41,242 nucleotides of DNA from Planctomycetota bacterium (GTDB lineage Bacteria > Planctomycetota > Phycisphaerae > Phycisphaerales > SM1A02): the NCBI GenBank assembly GCA_018970045.1, contig JAGWXC010000002.1:1-41242 (forward strand), given 5' to 3'. Shown here piece by piece: positions 21,112 to 29,009 of the stretch. The notes under the pieces were generated by a model. That model searched no databases, was not told where the DNA came from, and was given only the letters and a program-made list of their open reading frames with translations. The position numbers were made by a program, and so were the translations under genes. The stretch's first letter is position 1. Each line of letters starts with the position of its first letter.

Positions 21112-23108
21112 CGCGGGGCGATTGTACGGACGGCCGAGCCGGCTTGTGCACCGCTGGCGGTCGATTCCGCACGGCGTGGGGCGCCGCAACCCAGCGAGTC
21201 GATCAAGGCGCGGACCGTGCGAGCGATGCTGGCGCTGTCGATGCCGGCGTCCGCCATCTGCTCGGCACGCTCGCCGTGGCCGATCCAGGCGTCCGGAAGC
21301 CCCATGCGCACGATGCGCGAGGTGTCCAGGCCCATCTCGTTGCACGCCTCGAGCACGCAGGAGCCCAACCCGCCGCGCACCGAGTGATCCTCGATGGTCA
21401 CGATCGGGGTGCCCGCCTGGATCAGGCGGCGCAGGAGGCCAGCATCGACCGGCTTGGCGAAGCGGGCGTCGTAGACGGCCACGCGGTACTCAGGCAGCAT
21501 CGGAAGCGCGTCGAGGGCATCGAACGCCACCGTGCCGTAGGCGATGATGGCGACGTCGGCACCGGCTGGCTCGACCAGGGGTCGCGCGATGCCGAGTTGG
21601 AACGCGGGGCAGGGTTCATTGGCCAGGCGCGTGTCGACGTTGGCGCGCGGGTAGCGCATGGCCGACAGCCCTTGGTCGTAGCCGGCCATGAACTCGATGG
21701 CCGCCTTCATGCTGGCTTCGTCGATGGGCGCCAGCAGCGCGGCCTTGGGCAGCGTGGCCAGCAGCGACACGTCGCAGAAGCCGTGGTGCACCGCACCATC
21801 ACCGCCGACGAGCCCCGCGCGATCGAGGCACAGGCGCACGGCCAGCCCCTGCAGCGCCACTTCCTGGAACGCCTGGTCGTAGGCCCGCTGCAGGAAGGTG
21901 CTGTAGACCGCGAAGAAGGGCTTCCAACCCGTCTTCGCAAGTCCGGCCATCATGTCGAGCGCGTGGCTTTCGCAGATGCCCGTGTCCCACGTGCGCTCGG
22001 GGAACTTGGCCAGCGGCTTCGAGATGCCAGTGCCGTCGGGCATGGCGGCGGTGGCGGCGCAGACCTTGGGGTCGCGCGACATCAAATCGACCATCGCCTC
22101 GCCGAAGGCCGCGGTGAACGAACGTCCGCCCTTCTTGATCTCGACGCGGCAGCCCTCGTTCTCGAGATCGCCTTCCGCGACCGTGAACGGGCTGGGCGAG
22201 TGGAACGTGCACGAATCTTGCTCAGCGAAGCGGAAGCCCTTGCCCTTGACGGTCTTCACGTGCAGCACGATCGGCCGGTCGGTGTGCTTGGCCTCGTTCA
22301 GGAACTCGATCAGCGTGGGCAGGTCATGGCCATCGATCGGACCGACCGTGAGCAGGCCGAAGTGCTCGAACCATGCATCGTCGCTGAGGAAGCTCTTGCT
22401 GCTCTCGCCGACGCGGTGATAGAGATCGCGAGCCAGCCGGCCACCGGGAATGTTGTCGGTGATCTGCTTCGCGGCCTTCTTGAATTCACCGTAGGTGTGC
22501 GACAGCCGCACGCGGTCGAAGTACTGCGCCACAGCGCCCTGCGGCTTGGCGATGCTCATCCCGTTGTCGTTGAGGATCACCAGGAACTGCCGGTGGAGCG
22601 TGCCGGCTCCGTTGAGCCCTTCCATCGCCAGGCCGTTCACGATCGACGCATCGCCGATCACGGACACCACGCGCCGACCGGTGGGGTTCTCGTGCGACCA
22701 GCCCTCGCCGTTGAGCGAGTCGCCGCGCGCCATGCCGACGGCGGTGCTGATGGCCGTGCCGGCGTGACCGACGCTGAAGAGGTCATACGGACTCTCGACG
22801 GGAGCCGGGAAGCCCGCCATGCCACCGCGCTGGCGCAGCTTGGGCAGGAGGTGCTGGCGACCGGTGAGCAGCTTGTGCGTGTAGCACTGGTGACCGACGT
22901 CGAACAGCAGTCGATCGTGACCGAAGTCGAAGACATAGTGCATCGCCACGGTGAGCTCGACCACGCCCAGGTTCGGGGCAAGGTGACCACCGCTGCGAGA
23001 GACCTGATCGCAGATCGCAGCGCGGATCTCGGCGCACAGCTCCTGCAGTTGGGCGATGCTCAGGCGTCGGAGGTCGGCAGGAAATTGGATGGTCGGCAGG
23101 TGGGCCAT
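21108..23108 (-). CDS. dxs: 1-deoxy-D-xylulose-5-phosphate synthase
   Basis: First enzyme of the MEP pathway: joins pyruvate and glyceraldehyde-3-phosphate with thiamine diphosphate. The 666-residue length is normal. Visible features: SGGHLAPNLGVVELTVA near the start, the GHQCYTHKLLTGR motif, the thiamine/magnesium motif GDASIVNGLAMEGLN..N, and, in the transketolase central domain, VGGDGAVHHGFCDVSLL with conserved histidines. The C-terminal domain ends EDHSVRGGLGSCVLE. The ATG at 23108 (MAHLPTIQFP) is preferred over an in-frame TTG at 23132, which would sit inside the predicted TAGACT promoter. It leads an overlapping operon with the degenerate amidohydrolase and a lipoprotein; ispA lies just upstream on the same strand. 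Confidence 0.95.
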   Translation of the reverse strand: MAHLPTIQFPADLRRLSIAQLQELCAEIRAAICDQVSRSGGHLAPNLGVVELTVAMHYVFDFGHDRLLFDVGHQCYTHKLLTGRQHLLPKLRQRGGMAGFPAPVESPYDLFSVGHAGTAISTAVGMARGDSLNGEGWSHENPTGRRVVSVIGDASIVNGLAMEGLNGAGTLHRQFLVILNDNGMSIAKPQGAVAQYFDRVRLSHTYGEFKKAAKQITDNIPGGRLARDLYHRVGESSKSFLSDDAWFEHFGLLTVGPIDGHDLPTLIEFLNEAKHTDRPIVLHVKTVKGKGFRFAEQDSCTFHSPSPFTVAEGDLENEGCRVEIKKGGRSFTAAFGEAMVDLMSRDPKVCAATAAMPDGTGISKPLAKFPERTWDTGICESHALDMMAGLAKTGWKPFFAVYSTFLQRAYDQAFQEVALQGLAVRLCLDRAGLVGGDGAVHHGFCDVSLLATLPKAALLAPIDEASMKAAIEFMAGYDQGLSAMRYPRANVDTRLANEPCPAFQLGIARPLVEPAGADVAIIAYGTVAFDALDALPMLPEYRVAVYDARFAKPVDAGLLRRLIQAGTPIVTIEDHSVRGGLGSCVLEACNEMGLDTSRIVRMGLPDAWIGHGERAEQMADAGIDSASIARTVRALIDSLGCGAPRRAESTASGAQAGSAVRTIAPR

Positions 23109-23131
23109 GGGCGGTTCTCGGGAGACGGGCA

Positions 23132-23137
23132 AGTCTA
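23132..23137 (-). promoter_or_regulatory. Predicted -10 element TAGACT for dxs
   Basis: Lies 23 bases before the dxs ATG, giving a short leader with a GAGAA-type weak ribosome site. It is in the 85-base gap between ispA and dxs. Confidence 0.45.
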
Positions 23138-23193
23138 GTCGCCTTCGACGATTGGGCGCCGCTGGATTGAGGCGAGCGGAACGATTCCGGGGC

Positions 23194-24072
23194 TCAGCGC
23201 GTCCGGCCGGCGAGGTAGTCGGTCAGCCGACCGAGCGATTCGCCGGCGGGGCCCAGCGGAGCGATGGTGGCGAGTGCCTCGGTCCGCAGTCGCTCGATCT
23301 CGCTGCGCGTGCGCTCAAGGCCATGCACGATCGGGTAGGTGAGCTTGCCTGCGTCGCGGTCCTTGCCGACTGCCTTGCCGGCATGCTCGGCCGTCTGGGT
23401 CTCGTCGATCAGATCATCGACCGCTTGGAACATGACGCCGTTGAGCGTGCCCCACTGGGTCAGCTGGCTCAGGAGCTGCTCGGGAGCGCCGGCACTCAGC
23501 GCACCCATCCTGCACGAGCAGACCAGCAGCGCACCGGTCTTGTTCGCATGGATCCGTTCGAGGCGATCGACCGCGCTCAGGTCGGCGGGGAAGCCCCCGA
23601 GGGTGTCGTGCACCTGGCCGGTGATCATCGCGTTCGTGGCGCGGCTGAGCTCCATGACGATCCGAAGCGCACCCCGCGGCGACGCTGACGCGGCTTGGAA
23701 GGCGAGCGCCAGCAGCGCGTCGCCTGCGAGAATTGCCATCGCCTCGCCCATCGCCCGATGGAGCGTTGGGCGGCCGCGCCGGAGGTCGTCGTTGTCGAGC
23801 GCGGGGAGGTCATCGTGCACGAGGCTGAAGGCATGCACCATCTCGATTGCGGCAGCGGCATCGAGCGCGTCGTCGATCGAACCGCCGGCCGCGCGGGCAC
23901 AGGCCAGCACCAGCGTCGGGCGCAGGCGCTTGCCGCCGCCCAAGAGCGCGTACTCCACGGCGCTGCGCAGGTTCGGCGCGTAGTCGGCATGGGCCACGTG
24001 GTGGGCCAGCCGCGACTCGATCGCGGCAAGGTCCTGTTGGTCGAACACGTCCGGCTGCGTGGTCATGGTCAC
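23194..24072 (-). CDS. ispA: Polyprenyl (farnesyl/geranylgeranyl) diphosphate synthase
   Basis: Condenses isopentenyl diphosphate with allylic diphosphates to make C15 or longer prenyl chains. The 292-residue protein has GGGKRLRPTLVLA near residue 50, the first aspartate-rich motif in LVHDDLPALDNDDLRRGRPTLH, and the second in FQAVDDLIDE. The two-residue insert within the first motif (DDxxxxD) is typical of bacterial type-II FPP synthases. It sits 85 bases upstream of dxs on the same strand, so two isoprenoid steps are clustered. The GTG start at 24072 is chosen over ATG 24066 because a TACACT hexamer ends exactly six bases before it; the two starts differ by two residues. Chain length cannot be fixed from sequence alone. 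Confidence 0.92.
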   Translation of the reverse strand: MTMTTQPDVFDQQDLAAIESRLAHHVAHADYAPNLRSAVEYALLGGGKRLRPTLVLACARAAGGSIDDALDAAAAIEMVHAFSLVHDDLPALDNDDLRRGRPTLHRAMGEAMAILAGDALLALAFQAASASPRGALRIVMELSRATNAMITGQVHDTLGGFPADLSAVDRLERIHANKTGALLVCSCRMGALSAGAPEQLLSQLTQWGTLNGVMFQAVDDLIDETQTAEHAGKAVGKDRDAGKLTYPIVHGLERTRSEIERLRTEALATIAPLGPAGESLGRLTDYLAGRTR

Positions 24073-24078
24073 GGTTCG

Positions 24079-24084
24079 AGTGTA
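24079..24084 (-). promoter_or_regulatory. Predicted -10 element TACACT, leaderless ispA start (GTG)
   Basis: Ends six bases before the GTG at 24072; there is no Shine-Dalgarno sequence. Confidence 0.6.
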
Positions 24085-24099
24085 ACGCGACGGTGTCCC

Positions 24100-24105
24100 T
24101 ATGAT
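24100..24105 (+). promoter_or_regulatory. Predicted -10 element TATGAT for the ExbB-like operon
   Basis: Ends ten bases before the ATG at 24116 and is the best match to TATAAT in this region. In-frame ATGs at 24101 and 24104 lie inside it, so 24116 is preferred as the start. Confidence 0.5.
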
Positions 24106-24115
24106 GCCACGCTCC

Positions 24116-24778
24116 ATGGGACCTGCTGCGCACTTCCTGAAGTTCATGAATCACGGCGGCTTCGTCATGTGGCCGCTGCTCGTGCTGAGCATCATCAGCG
24201 TGACCGCGACTGTGGAGCGAACGCTCTTCTGGATCAGGCTGCACGGGCCCCGGGGCATGCGCGAGTACGACACCGTCGTGACTCGACTGCGCAATGCCGA
24301 CGAGGATGGCGTGCGCAGCATGGACCGCGCGGGCGACAACCTGTACGCGGACGTGGCCGGCGGCCTGCTTGATGAAGGCACCGACGACGCCCACGCGCTG
24401 GCGGTCGTCGAGAACCAGCGGCCGCGGCTCGAGCGCTTCAGCGTGCTCATGAGCGCGATCATCACCGGTGCGCCGATGTTCGGCATCCTCGGAACCGTGC
24501 TCGGCATCATCGACAGCTTCGGCGTGCTCGGCGGCGAGGACACGCTCGCGGATCCACGCCTCGTGAGCAACGGCATTTCGGAAGCGCTGATCGCCACCGC
24601 GACGGGGCTGGTCGTCGCGCTCGTGACGCTCTTCCCCTACATGGCCTTCAAGGCGCAGTCCGACCGTGCGATGGGTCGACTCGAAGCCCTGATCGCCGCC
24701 GCCAAGACCGGCTTTCCCACGCGTCGAGCGCGCACGGCCCGACCAGCCGAAGCTCCGTCGCAGGCCTTCACCGCGTGA
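24116..24778 (+). CDS. MotA/TolQ/ExbB-family proton channel protein
   Basis: A 220-residue inner-membrane protein with an N-terminal helix (FVMWPLLVLSIISVTATVER, about 17-37), a cytoplasmic region, and two further helices. The family hallmarks are GAPMFGILGTVLGIIDSF (about residues 121-138) and ISEALIATATGLVVALVTLF (about 161-180), which match ExbB/TolQ. These proteins use proton flow to drive a partner of ExbD/TolR type. No ExbD, TolR or TonB gene follows; instead the next two genes encode a TraB protein and an FHA/SpoIIE phosphatase, in a chain of four-base overlaps. The C-terminus is a basic Arg/Ala tail. The partner is unknown. Confidence 0.85.
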   Translation: MGPAAHFLKFMNHGGFVMWPLLVLSIISVTATVERTLFWIRLHGPRGMREYDTVVTRLRNADEDGVRSMDRAGDNLYADVAGGLLDEGTDDAHALAVVENQRPRLERFSVLMSAIITGAPMFGILGTVLGIIDSFGVLGGEDTLADPRLVSNGISEALIATATGLVVALVTLFPYMAFKAQSDRAMGRLEALIAAAKTGFPTRRARTARPAEAPSQAFTA

Positions 24779-26130
24779 TCGGCATGATGGCCACGATCGC
24801 CGTGCAGCCCAGGTCGTTCCACCGCGCACTCCTCATCGCGGTCGTCGTGGTGTGGTCGCTCGGATCGCCTGTGCGCGGGCAGGATGCAGCACCCGTCAAG
24901 TCCGTGCCCGATGACCAGGCGTGGACCGCATCGCGCACGGAGGCTGATGGACGGATGGTGCTCGAGACGGCGACCCGGACCTTTACCCGTGACGGTGCTC
25001 CGTCGATCACGCTCGTCGGCGTGGCACACATCGGGACCGCTGACTATTACAAGGGTGTCCAGGCCATCCTCGATGCGCACGACCTCGTGCTCTACGAATC
25101 GGTGTACCCAACTGGTGCTGCCGCGCCCGGCGGCAGCGATGGGGCGTCGCGCGTGGCGTCGACGCGAGCCAGCATGCTCTGGCTTCGCGACCGCATCGAT
25201 GCGACCTGGCGAGCCGACCGAGCCGTGCCCACCATCGATCGTGTCGCCCAGCACGCCGGCATCGATGACTCGCGCGCACCGGCGTGGATCAAGGCAGCCT
25301 CGATCGATGCCTGGGGACAGCCGCTCACGATCATCGCGCTCGACGATGGGTTCTCGCTCGTCTCCCTCGGGGCCGACGGCCGCATCGGGGGCAGCGGCGA
25401 GGATGCCGACCTTCGGCTCCTGCAGCGATCACGCCAGCCCAAGGCCGACGGCGACGGGCTGCAGCGCGAGTTGGCCCGCATGCTGGGGCTCGAGTTCCAG
25501 CTCGACCGCATCAACTATGCGCAGCCCGCGTGGGTCGTGAGCGACATGACCTTCGCGCAGCTTGAGCAAGCCTTCAAACGCCGCGGCGTGACCGACGGCA
25601 TGGTGCAGGGGAGCCTGCGCGGTGGCGGCCTGAGCGGCGATGCCATCGGCACGGTCATGACGATCCTGAAGTTCATGGATGCTGCCTCGGGGGGCAGCGC
25701 GAGCGAAGCGGTCAAGGTGCTCATGGTGCAGGTCCTGGGCTCGAAGACCGCTGCGCAGGGCGACATGCTCGGCGAGGAAGGCAAGGTCATCCTCGATGAT
25801 CGCAACGAGGTCGTCTGGGCGGACCTCCAGCAGCGGCTTGCCGCGGCACCGCCGCAGCGCATCGCGATCTTCTACGGCGCAGCCCACATGGCGGATTTCG
25901 CGCGCAGGCTGGTGGAGTCTGGCTACACGGCCGGTGAGGTGACGTGGTCCACCACGCTTTCGGCGGATCCTCGGCGAGCCGGCATCGACGAAGCCACCAT
26001 GAAAAGCCTTCGTGATGCGATGGAGCGCGCAGGTCGGCGACCCGCCAAGGCGCAGCAGCCCACCCCGCCCGAGTCGGACGAGCCGTCTGGTCCGGCACCT
26101 GCAGCACCCACTCCCGCCACGGCGCCATGA
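24775..26130 (+). CDS. TraB/GumN-family protein, secreted
   Basis: A 451-residue protein with an N-terminal signal peptide (about 1-36, ending VRGQ). The TraB/GumN-type fold is indicated by the opening LVGVAHIGTADYYKGVQA, which holds the conserved GxxH, then LVLYESVYP with the conserved glutamate. Near the end, IAIFYGAAHMADFARRL has the second conserved G-A-A-H. The fold is thought to be protease- or erythromycin-esterase-like; activity is unproven in most members. The last ~45 residues are an unstructured Pro/Ala tail. The GTG start overlaps the ExbB-like gene's stop (GTGA), and its own stop overlaps the next start (ATGA). I infer an envelope function linked to the neighbouring channel. Confidence 0.85.
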   Translation: MIGMMATIAVQPRSFHRALLIAVVVVWSLGSPVRGQDAAPVKSVPDDQAWTASRTEADGRMVLETATRTFTRDGAPSITLVGVAHIGTADYYKGVQAILDAHDLVLYESVYPTGAAAPGGSDGASRVASTRASMLWLRDRIDATWRADRAVPTIDRVAQHAGIDDSRAPAWIKAASIDAWGQPLTIIALDDGFSLVSLGADGRIGGSGEDADLRLLQRSRQPKADGDGLQRELARMLGLEFQLDRINYAQPAWVVSDMTFAQLEQAFKRRGVTDGMVQGSLRGGGLSGDAIGTVMTILKFMDAASGGSASEAVKVLMVQVLGSKTAAQGDMLGEEGKVILDDRNEVVWADLQQRLAAAPPQRIAIFYGAAHMADFARRLVESGYTAGEVTWSTTLSADPRRAGIDEATMKSLRDAMERAGRRPAKAQQPTPPESDEPSGPAPAAPTPATAP

Positions 26131-27734
26131 GTTCGGGCGAACTCACGCTGCGCGTCCTCTCCGGACTTCCCTTGGGGACGGCACCGCTGGTCGTGGATCC
26201 CCAGTCGGGCGCTGTGCTCGGCCGGGGAAGCGACTGCTCGCTGGTCATCGATCACCCGGCAGTCAGTCGCCGCCACGCCCGCATCGAAGCCGTGGCTGGC
26301 ACGTGGACCGTGCGTGACCTGAGCAGCCGCCATGGCACCAAGGTCGACGGTGCGGCCCTCGCGCCGAACGAGCCTGTCCAGTTGCGCCCCGGATCGCGCA
26401 TCGACCTGGGACCGGTGGCATTGCGCGTCGAGCGGGGCGGTCCATCCTCGGCCGCATCGATCAGTTCCACGCTGCTCGATGGCGCCGGCCAGGCACGCGC
26501 GCGCGTCGTGCAGGGTGGCGGCGCAATGGCAGCGCGCCGGCTCGATGCGCTGATTGCGATCGTCGGAACGCTGCAGCGAGCAGGCACCGAGGACGCCGTC
26601 GTGGCGGCCGTGCTTCCTGAGCTCGTGAAGGCCACGGGCTTCGCGCGCTGCGTCTTCGTGCGTGGCATCGATGCATCGGGCTCCGCCGATGTCCGCGCGG
26701 CCTGCCCCGAGGGCTCTGCATCGAGGCCGCTCAGCCGCACGCTGCTCAACGCCGCCGCTGGCGGGCAGACCGTGGAACTTGCCGAGCAACCGGATCTTGC
26801 CGGTGCGGTGAGCCTCATCATGGCCGAGGTCGTGGGAGCCGTCTGCGCGCCGGTCGTCATCGACGGCGTGGCGGAGTCGTTCCTGTACCTCGATGCATCG
26901 GGAGAGCAGACCCCGGCATCCGACGCCGGACCGTTCTGCCGTGCCATCGCCGAGATCGTCTCGATGTGCGTCTCCAACATCAGGCGCGAAGCGGCCGAGG
27001 CGGAGCGCCGTGCGCTGGTGGAAGACCTCGGTGCAGCGCGCAGCGCACAGGAACGCCTGATGCCGGCGGTCGAGGGCGAGGTCGGCGGATTCCGCTATCG
27101 GCTCGCCAGCGTGCCCGGCCGATTCGTCGCGGGTGACATCGTCGGGCTGCACGGTTCCGATGAACGCCTCACGGCCTACCTCGGCGACGTCAGCGGCAAA
27201 GGTGCCGGCGCGGCCATGCTCATGAGTGCCATCCAGGCGCACATCGCCGCTCAACTTTCGTGCGGCCGCGCCCTGCAGGAATCGGTGAACGGACTCGGCG
27301 ACTTCGTCTGCGAGCACGCCGGTGCAGGTCGATTCGCCACCATGTTCTTCGCGTGCTTCGACGCGTCTTCGGGGAAGGCGACGGTCATCGATGCAGGGCA
27401 TGGGTATGCGGTCCTGGTCGATCCCGTCGAGGGCCCCAAGGCCATGACCTGCGATGGCGGGCCGCCGATTGGTGCCGTTTCGGGCTGGGCCTACGACCGC
27501 AGCGACGTGGCCTGGTCCATCGGCGCGCGATTGGTCATCTTTTCCGATGGGGTCGCCGAGCAGCTCGATGCGGATGGCCAGCAGCTGGGCATGGATCGCA
27601 TCGTCGACGTGCTGTCGCGCAGCGAGACCGTGGAGGGCGACGTGTCGGGGATCCTGGCCACGCTCGAGGCCCACGCCGGAGGCACGCAGTACGCCGACGA
27701 TGTGACGGTGCTCAGCATCGAGCGCATGCACTGA
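26127..27734 (+). CDS. FHA-GAF-SpoIIE (PP2C-type) serine/threonine phosphatase
   Basis: A 535-residue cytoplasmic regulator. The FHA domain (about 1-95) has LGRGSDCSLVIDHPAVSRRHARI and LSSRHGTKVDG, so it should bind phosphothreonine peptides. A GAF-like middle (about 130-290) follows, then a helical linker ending ERLMPAVEG. The SpoIIE-type PP2C domain (about 310-535) shows VAGDIVGLHG, GDVSGKGAGAAMLMS, IDAGHGYAVLVDP, DGGPPIGA and VIFSDGVAEQLDADGQ, with the metal-binding aspartates in place. Such proteins often control anti-anti-sigma factors or other phosphoproteins. It ends the ExbB-TraB operon, starting in a four-base overlap, and is convergent with the prepilin gene. No kinase or STAS gene is adjacent. 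Confidence 0.92.
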   Translation: MSSGELTLRVLSGLPLGTAPLVVDPQSGAVLGRGSDCSLVIDHPAVSRRHARIEAVAGTWTVRDLSSRHGTKVDGAALAPNEPVQLRPGSRIDLGPVALRVERGGPSSAASISSTLLDGAGQARARVVQGGGAMAARRLDALIAIVGTLQRAGTEDAVVAAVLPELVKATGFARCVFVRGIDASGSADVRAACPEGSASRPLSRTLLNAAAGGQTVELAEQPDLAGAVSLIMAEVVGAVCAPVVIDGVAESFLYLDASGEQTPASDAGPFCRAIAEIVSMCVSNIRREAAEAERRALVEDLGAARSAQERLMPAVEGEVGGFRYRLASVPGRFVAGDIVGLHGSDERLTAYLGDVSGKGAGAAMLMSAIQAHIAAQLSCGRALQESVNGLGDFVCEHAGAGRFATMFFACFDASSGKATVIDAGHGYAVLVDPVEGPKAMTCDGGPPIGAVSGWAYDRSDVAWSIGARLVIFSDGVAEQLDADGQQLGMDRIVDVLSRSETVEGDVSGILATLEAHAGGTQYADDVTVLSIERMH

Positions 27735-27818
27735 AGCGGCCGCAGCCGGCGACACGCAAGTCGCGCGCACCGCGCGGTCCGACGCCTGCGCGCCGCCGCG
27801 GCCGAACCGCATCAGCCT

Positions 27819-28871
27819 TCAGTTGCCGTGCGACCAGTTCGGCGTCGTCGCGCCGTTGGCCCAGCGTCGCATGTCCATGAGGTCGCGCAGGTTGACCAGG
27901 CCGGTGCTGCCGTCGGCGTTGGAGATCGTGGCGTTGGCTCCGTAGCGCAGGAGCGGCGCGGCTTCCTGCACGAGGATCTCCAGACCTCCGGCCTGCATCG
28001 GCGCAGGTGCGGGAGCGGGGGCGGGCGAAGGAGCGAGCACGGCCGACAGAGCGTCGTGCTCGCCGAACAGCGCAAGGTCAACCCCTTGCAGGTTGCCGCC
28101 GCCCATGCGCCAGATCTCGGTGGCACCGAGTCGCGGCGGCACCGACCACGCCGCACCCGGATAGGTGTCGCTGTCCTCGATGTACAGGCCCGCAGGTCGC
28201 AGCGCGGAACTCGAGAAGACGATCATCTCGCTGCTGCGCGCGATCTGGCCGATCGATCGCGCGACGATCTTGCCCCGAACGTTGGCTCCGTTGTCCTGGT
28301 AGATCGAATCGCGGAAGCGGTAGGCCGGGATGCCGATGGCCGGATCCACGTTCCACCAGCCGCCAAGGTAGTAGGCGTTGTAGCCAAAGCCAGGCTGCAG
28401 GGCGAGGCCGGCGCCATTGACGCCGGTGATCGCGGAGAACGCCGCCGGCAGCGTGGGCTCGTACTCCATGTCGGAGTAGTAGAGCGACTCATCGAGGTTC
28501 GTTTCCGCGGTGTCGCGGTAGCCGAGGAAGGGGTCGTACTCGTAGCCCAGGAACGCGGCCAGGCGCCAACCGTAGGTCTGGGCGAGTTCGGGCGCGAGCT
28601 GCTGGCCGTTCTGGTTCTGGTACTTGACCTTCCACGCGGTCTGCACGGCGGGGCTCAGGTAGCCGGGAAGGCACTGGTCGCCGTTGTTGTTGCCGTACTG
28701 CTGCCACGCCACGATGAGCTGTCGGGCACGAGACTGGTCCTTGGATGCCTTGCCCGTCTCGATGGCCTTCTGGATGCCCACCGTGAGCAGGCTGATCAGG
28801 ACCCCGATGATCGAGATGACGACGAGGATCTCGACGAGCGTAAAGGCGCGACCGTTCGTGCGGCGGTTCAT
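27819..28871 (-). CDS. Prepilin-type N-terminal cleavage/methylation domain protein
   Basis: A 350-residue type-II pseudopilin-like protein. The basic leader (MNRRTNGRA) is followed by the cleavage/methylation motif FTLVEILVVISIIGVLISLL; cleavage would be after A9, with the usual glycine replaced by alanine. The rest is a large globular domain rich in Tyr, Gly and Asn, in planctomycete style, of a kind often found by the dozen in these genomes. A short Ala-Pro repeat (about 280-291) lies before the C-terminal helix. No secretion or pilus genes adjoin it, so it is an orphan pseudopilin; its function is not predictable. A TAGGCT hexamer ends six bases before the ATG. Confidence 0.9.
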   Translation of the reverse strand: MNRRTNGRAFTLVEILVVISIIGVLISLLTVGIQKAIETGKASKDQSRARQLIVAWQQYGNNNGDQCLPGYLSPAVQTAWKVKYQNQNGQQLAPELAQTYGWRLAAFLGYEYDPFLGYRDTAETNLDESLYYSDMEYEPTLPAAFSAITGVNGAGLALQPGFGYNAYYLGGWWNVDPAIGIPAYRFRDSIYQDNGANVRGKIVARSIGQIARSSEMIVFSSSALRPAGLYIEDSDTYPGAAWSVPPRLGATEIWRMGGGNLQGVDLALFGEHDALSAVLAPSPAPAPAPAPMQAGGLEILVQEAAPLLRYGANATISNADGSTGLVNLRDLMDMRRWANGATTPNWSHGN

Positions 28872-28877
28872 GCCCGC

Positions 28878-28883
28878 AGCCTA
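28878..28883 (-). promoter_or_regulatory. Predicted -10 element TAGGCT, leaderless prepilin start
   Basis: Ends six bases before the ATG at 28871; no Shine-Dalgarno sequence is present. Confidence 0.6.
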
Positions 28884-29009
28884 CGTCAAACCCGTGGCGT
28901 CGCGACGACAGAAGTCGTGAGCATGCTCAGGCCTCGTTCGGCTGGGGACCGCGTGCCGCGCCGGCGGCGGGGCATCGACCTGGTCCGCCGAGCGCTCAAG
29001 GCGCGATGG

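Noticed and set aside
23109-23132. An upstream TTG start for dxs at 23132
   Set aside because: It overlaps the predicted TAGACT promoter; ATG 23108 gives a normal Dxs N-terminus.
27901-28030. The Ala-Pro run in the prepilin gene as a tandem DNA repeat
   Set aside because: The repeat is short (about a dozen residues) and is better read as a flexible protein linker.
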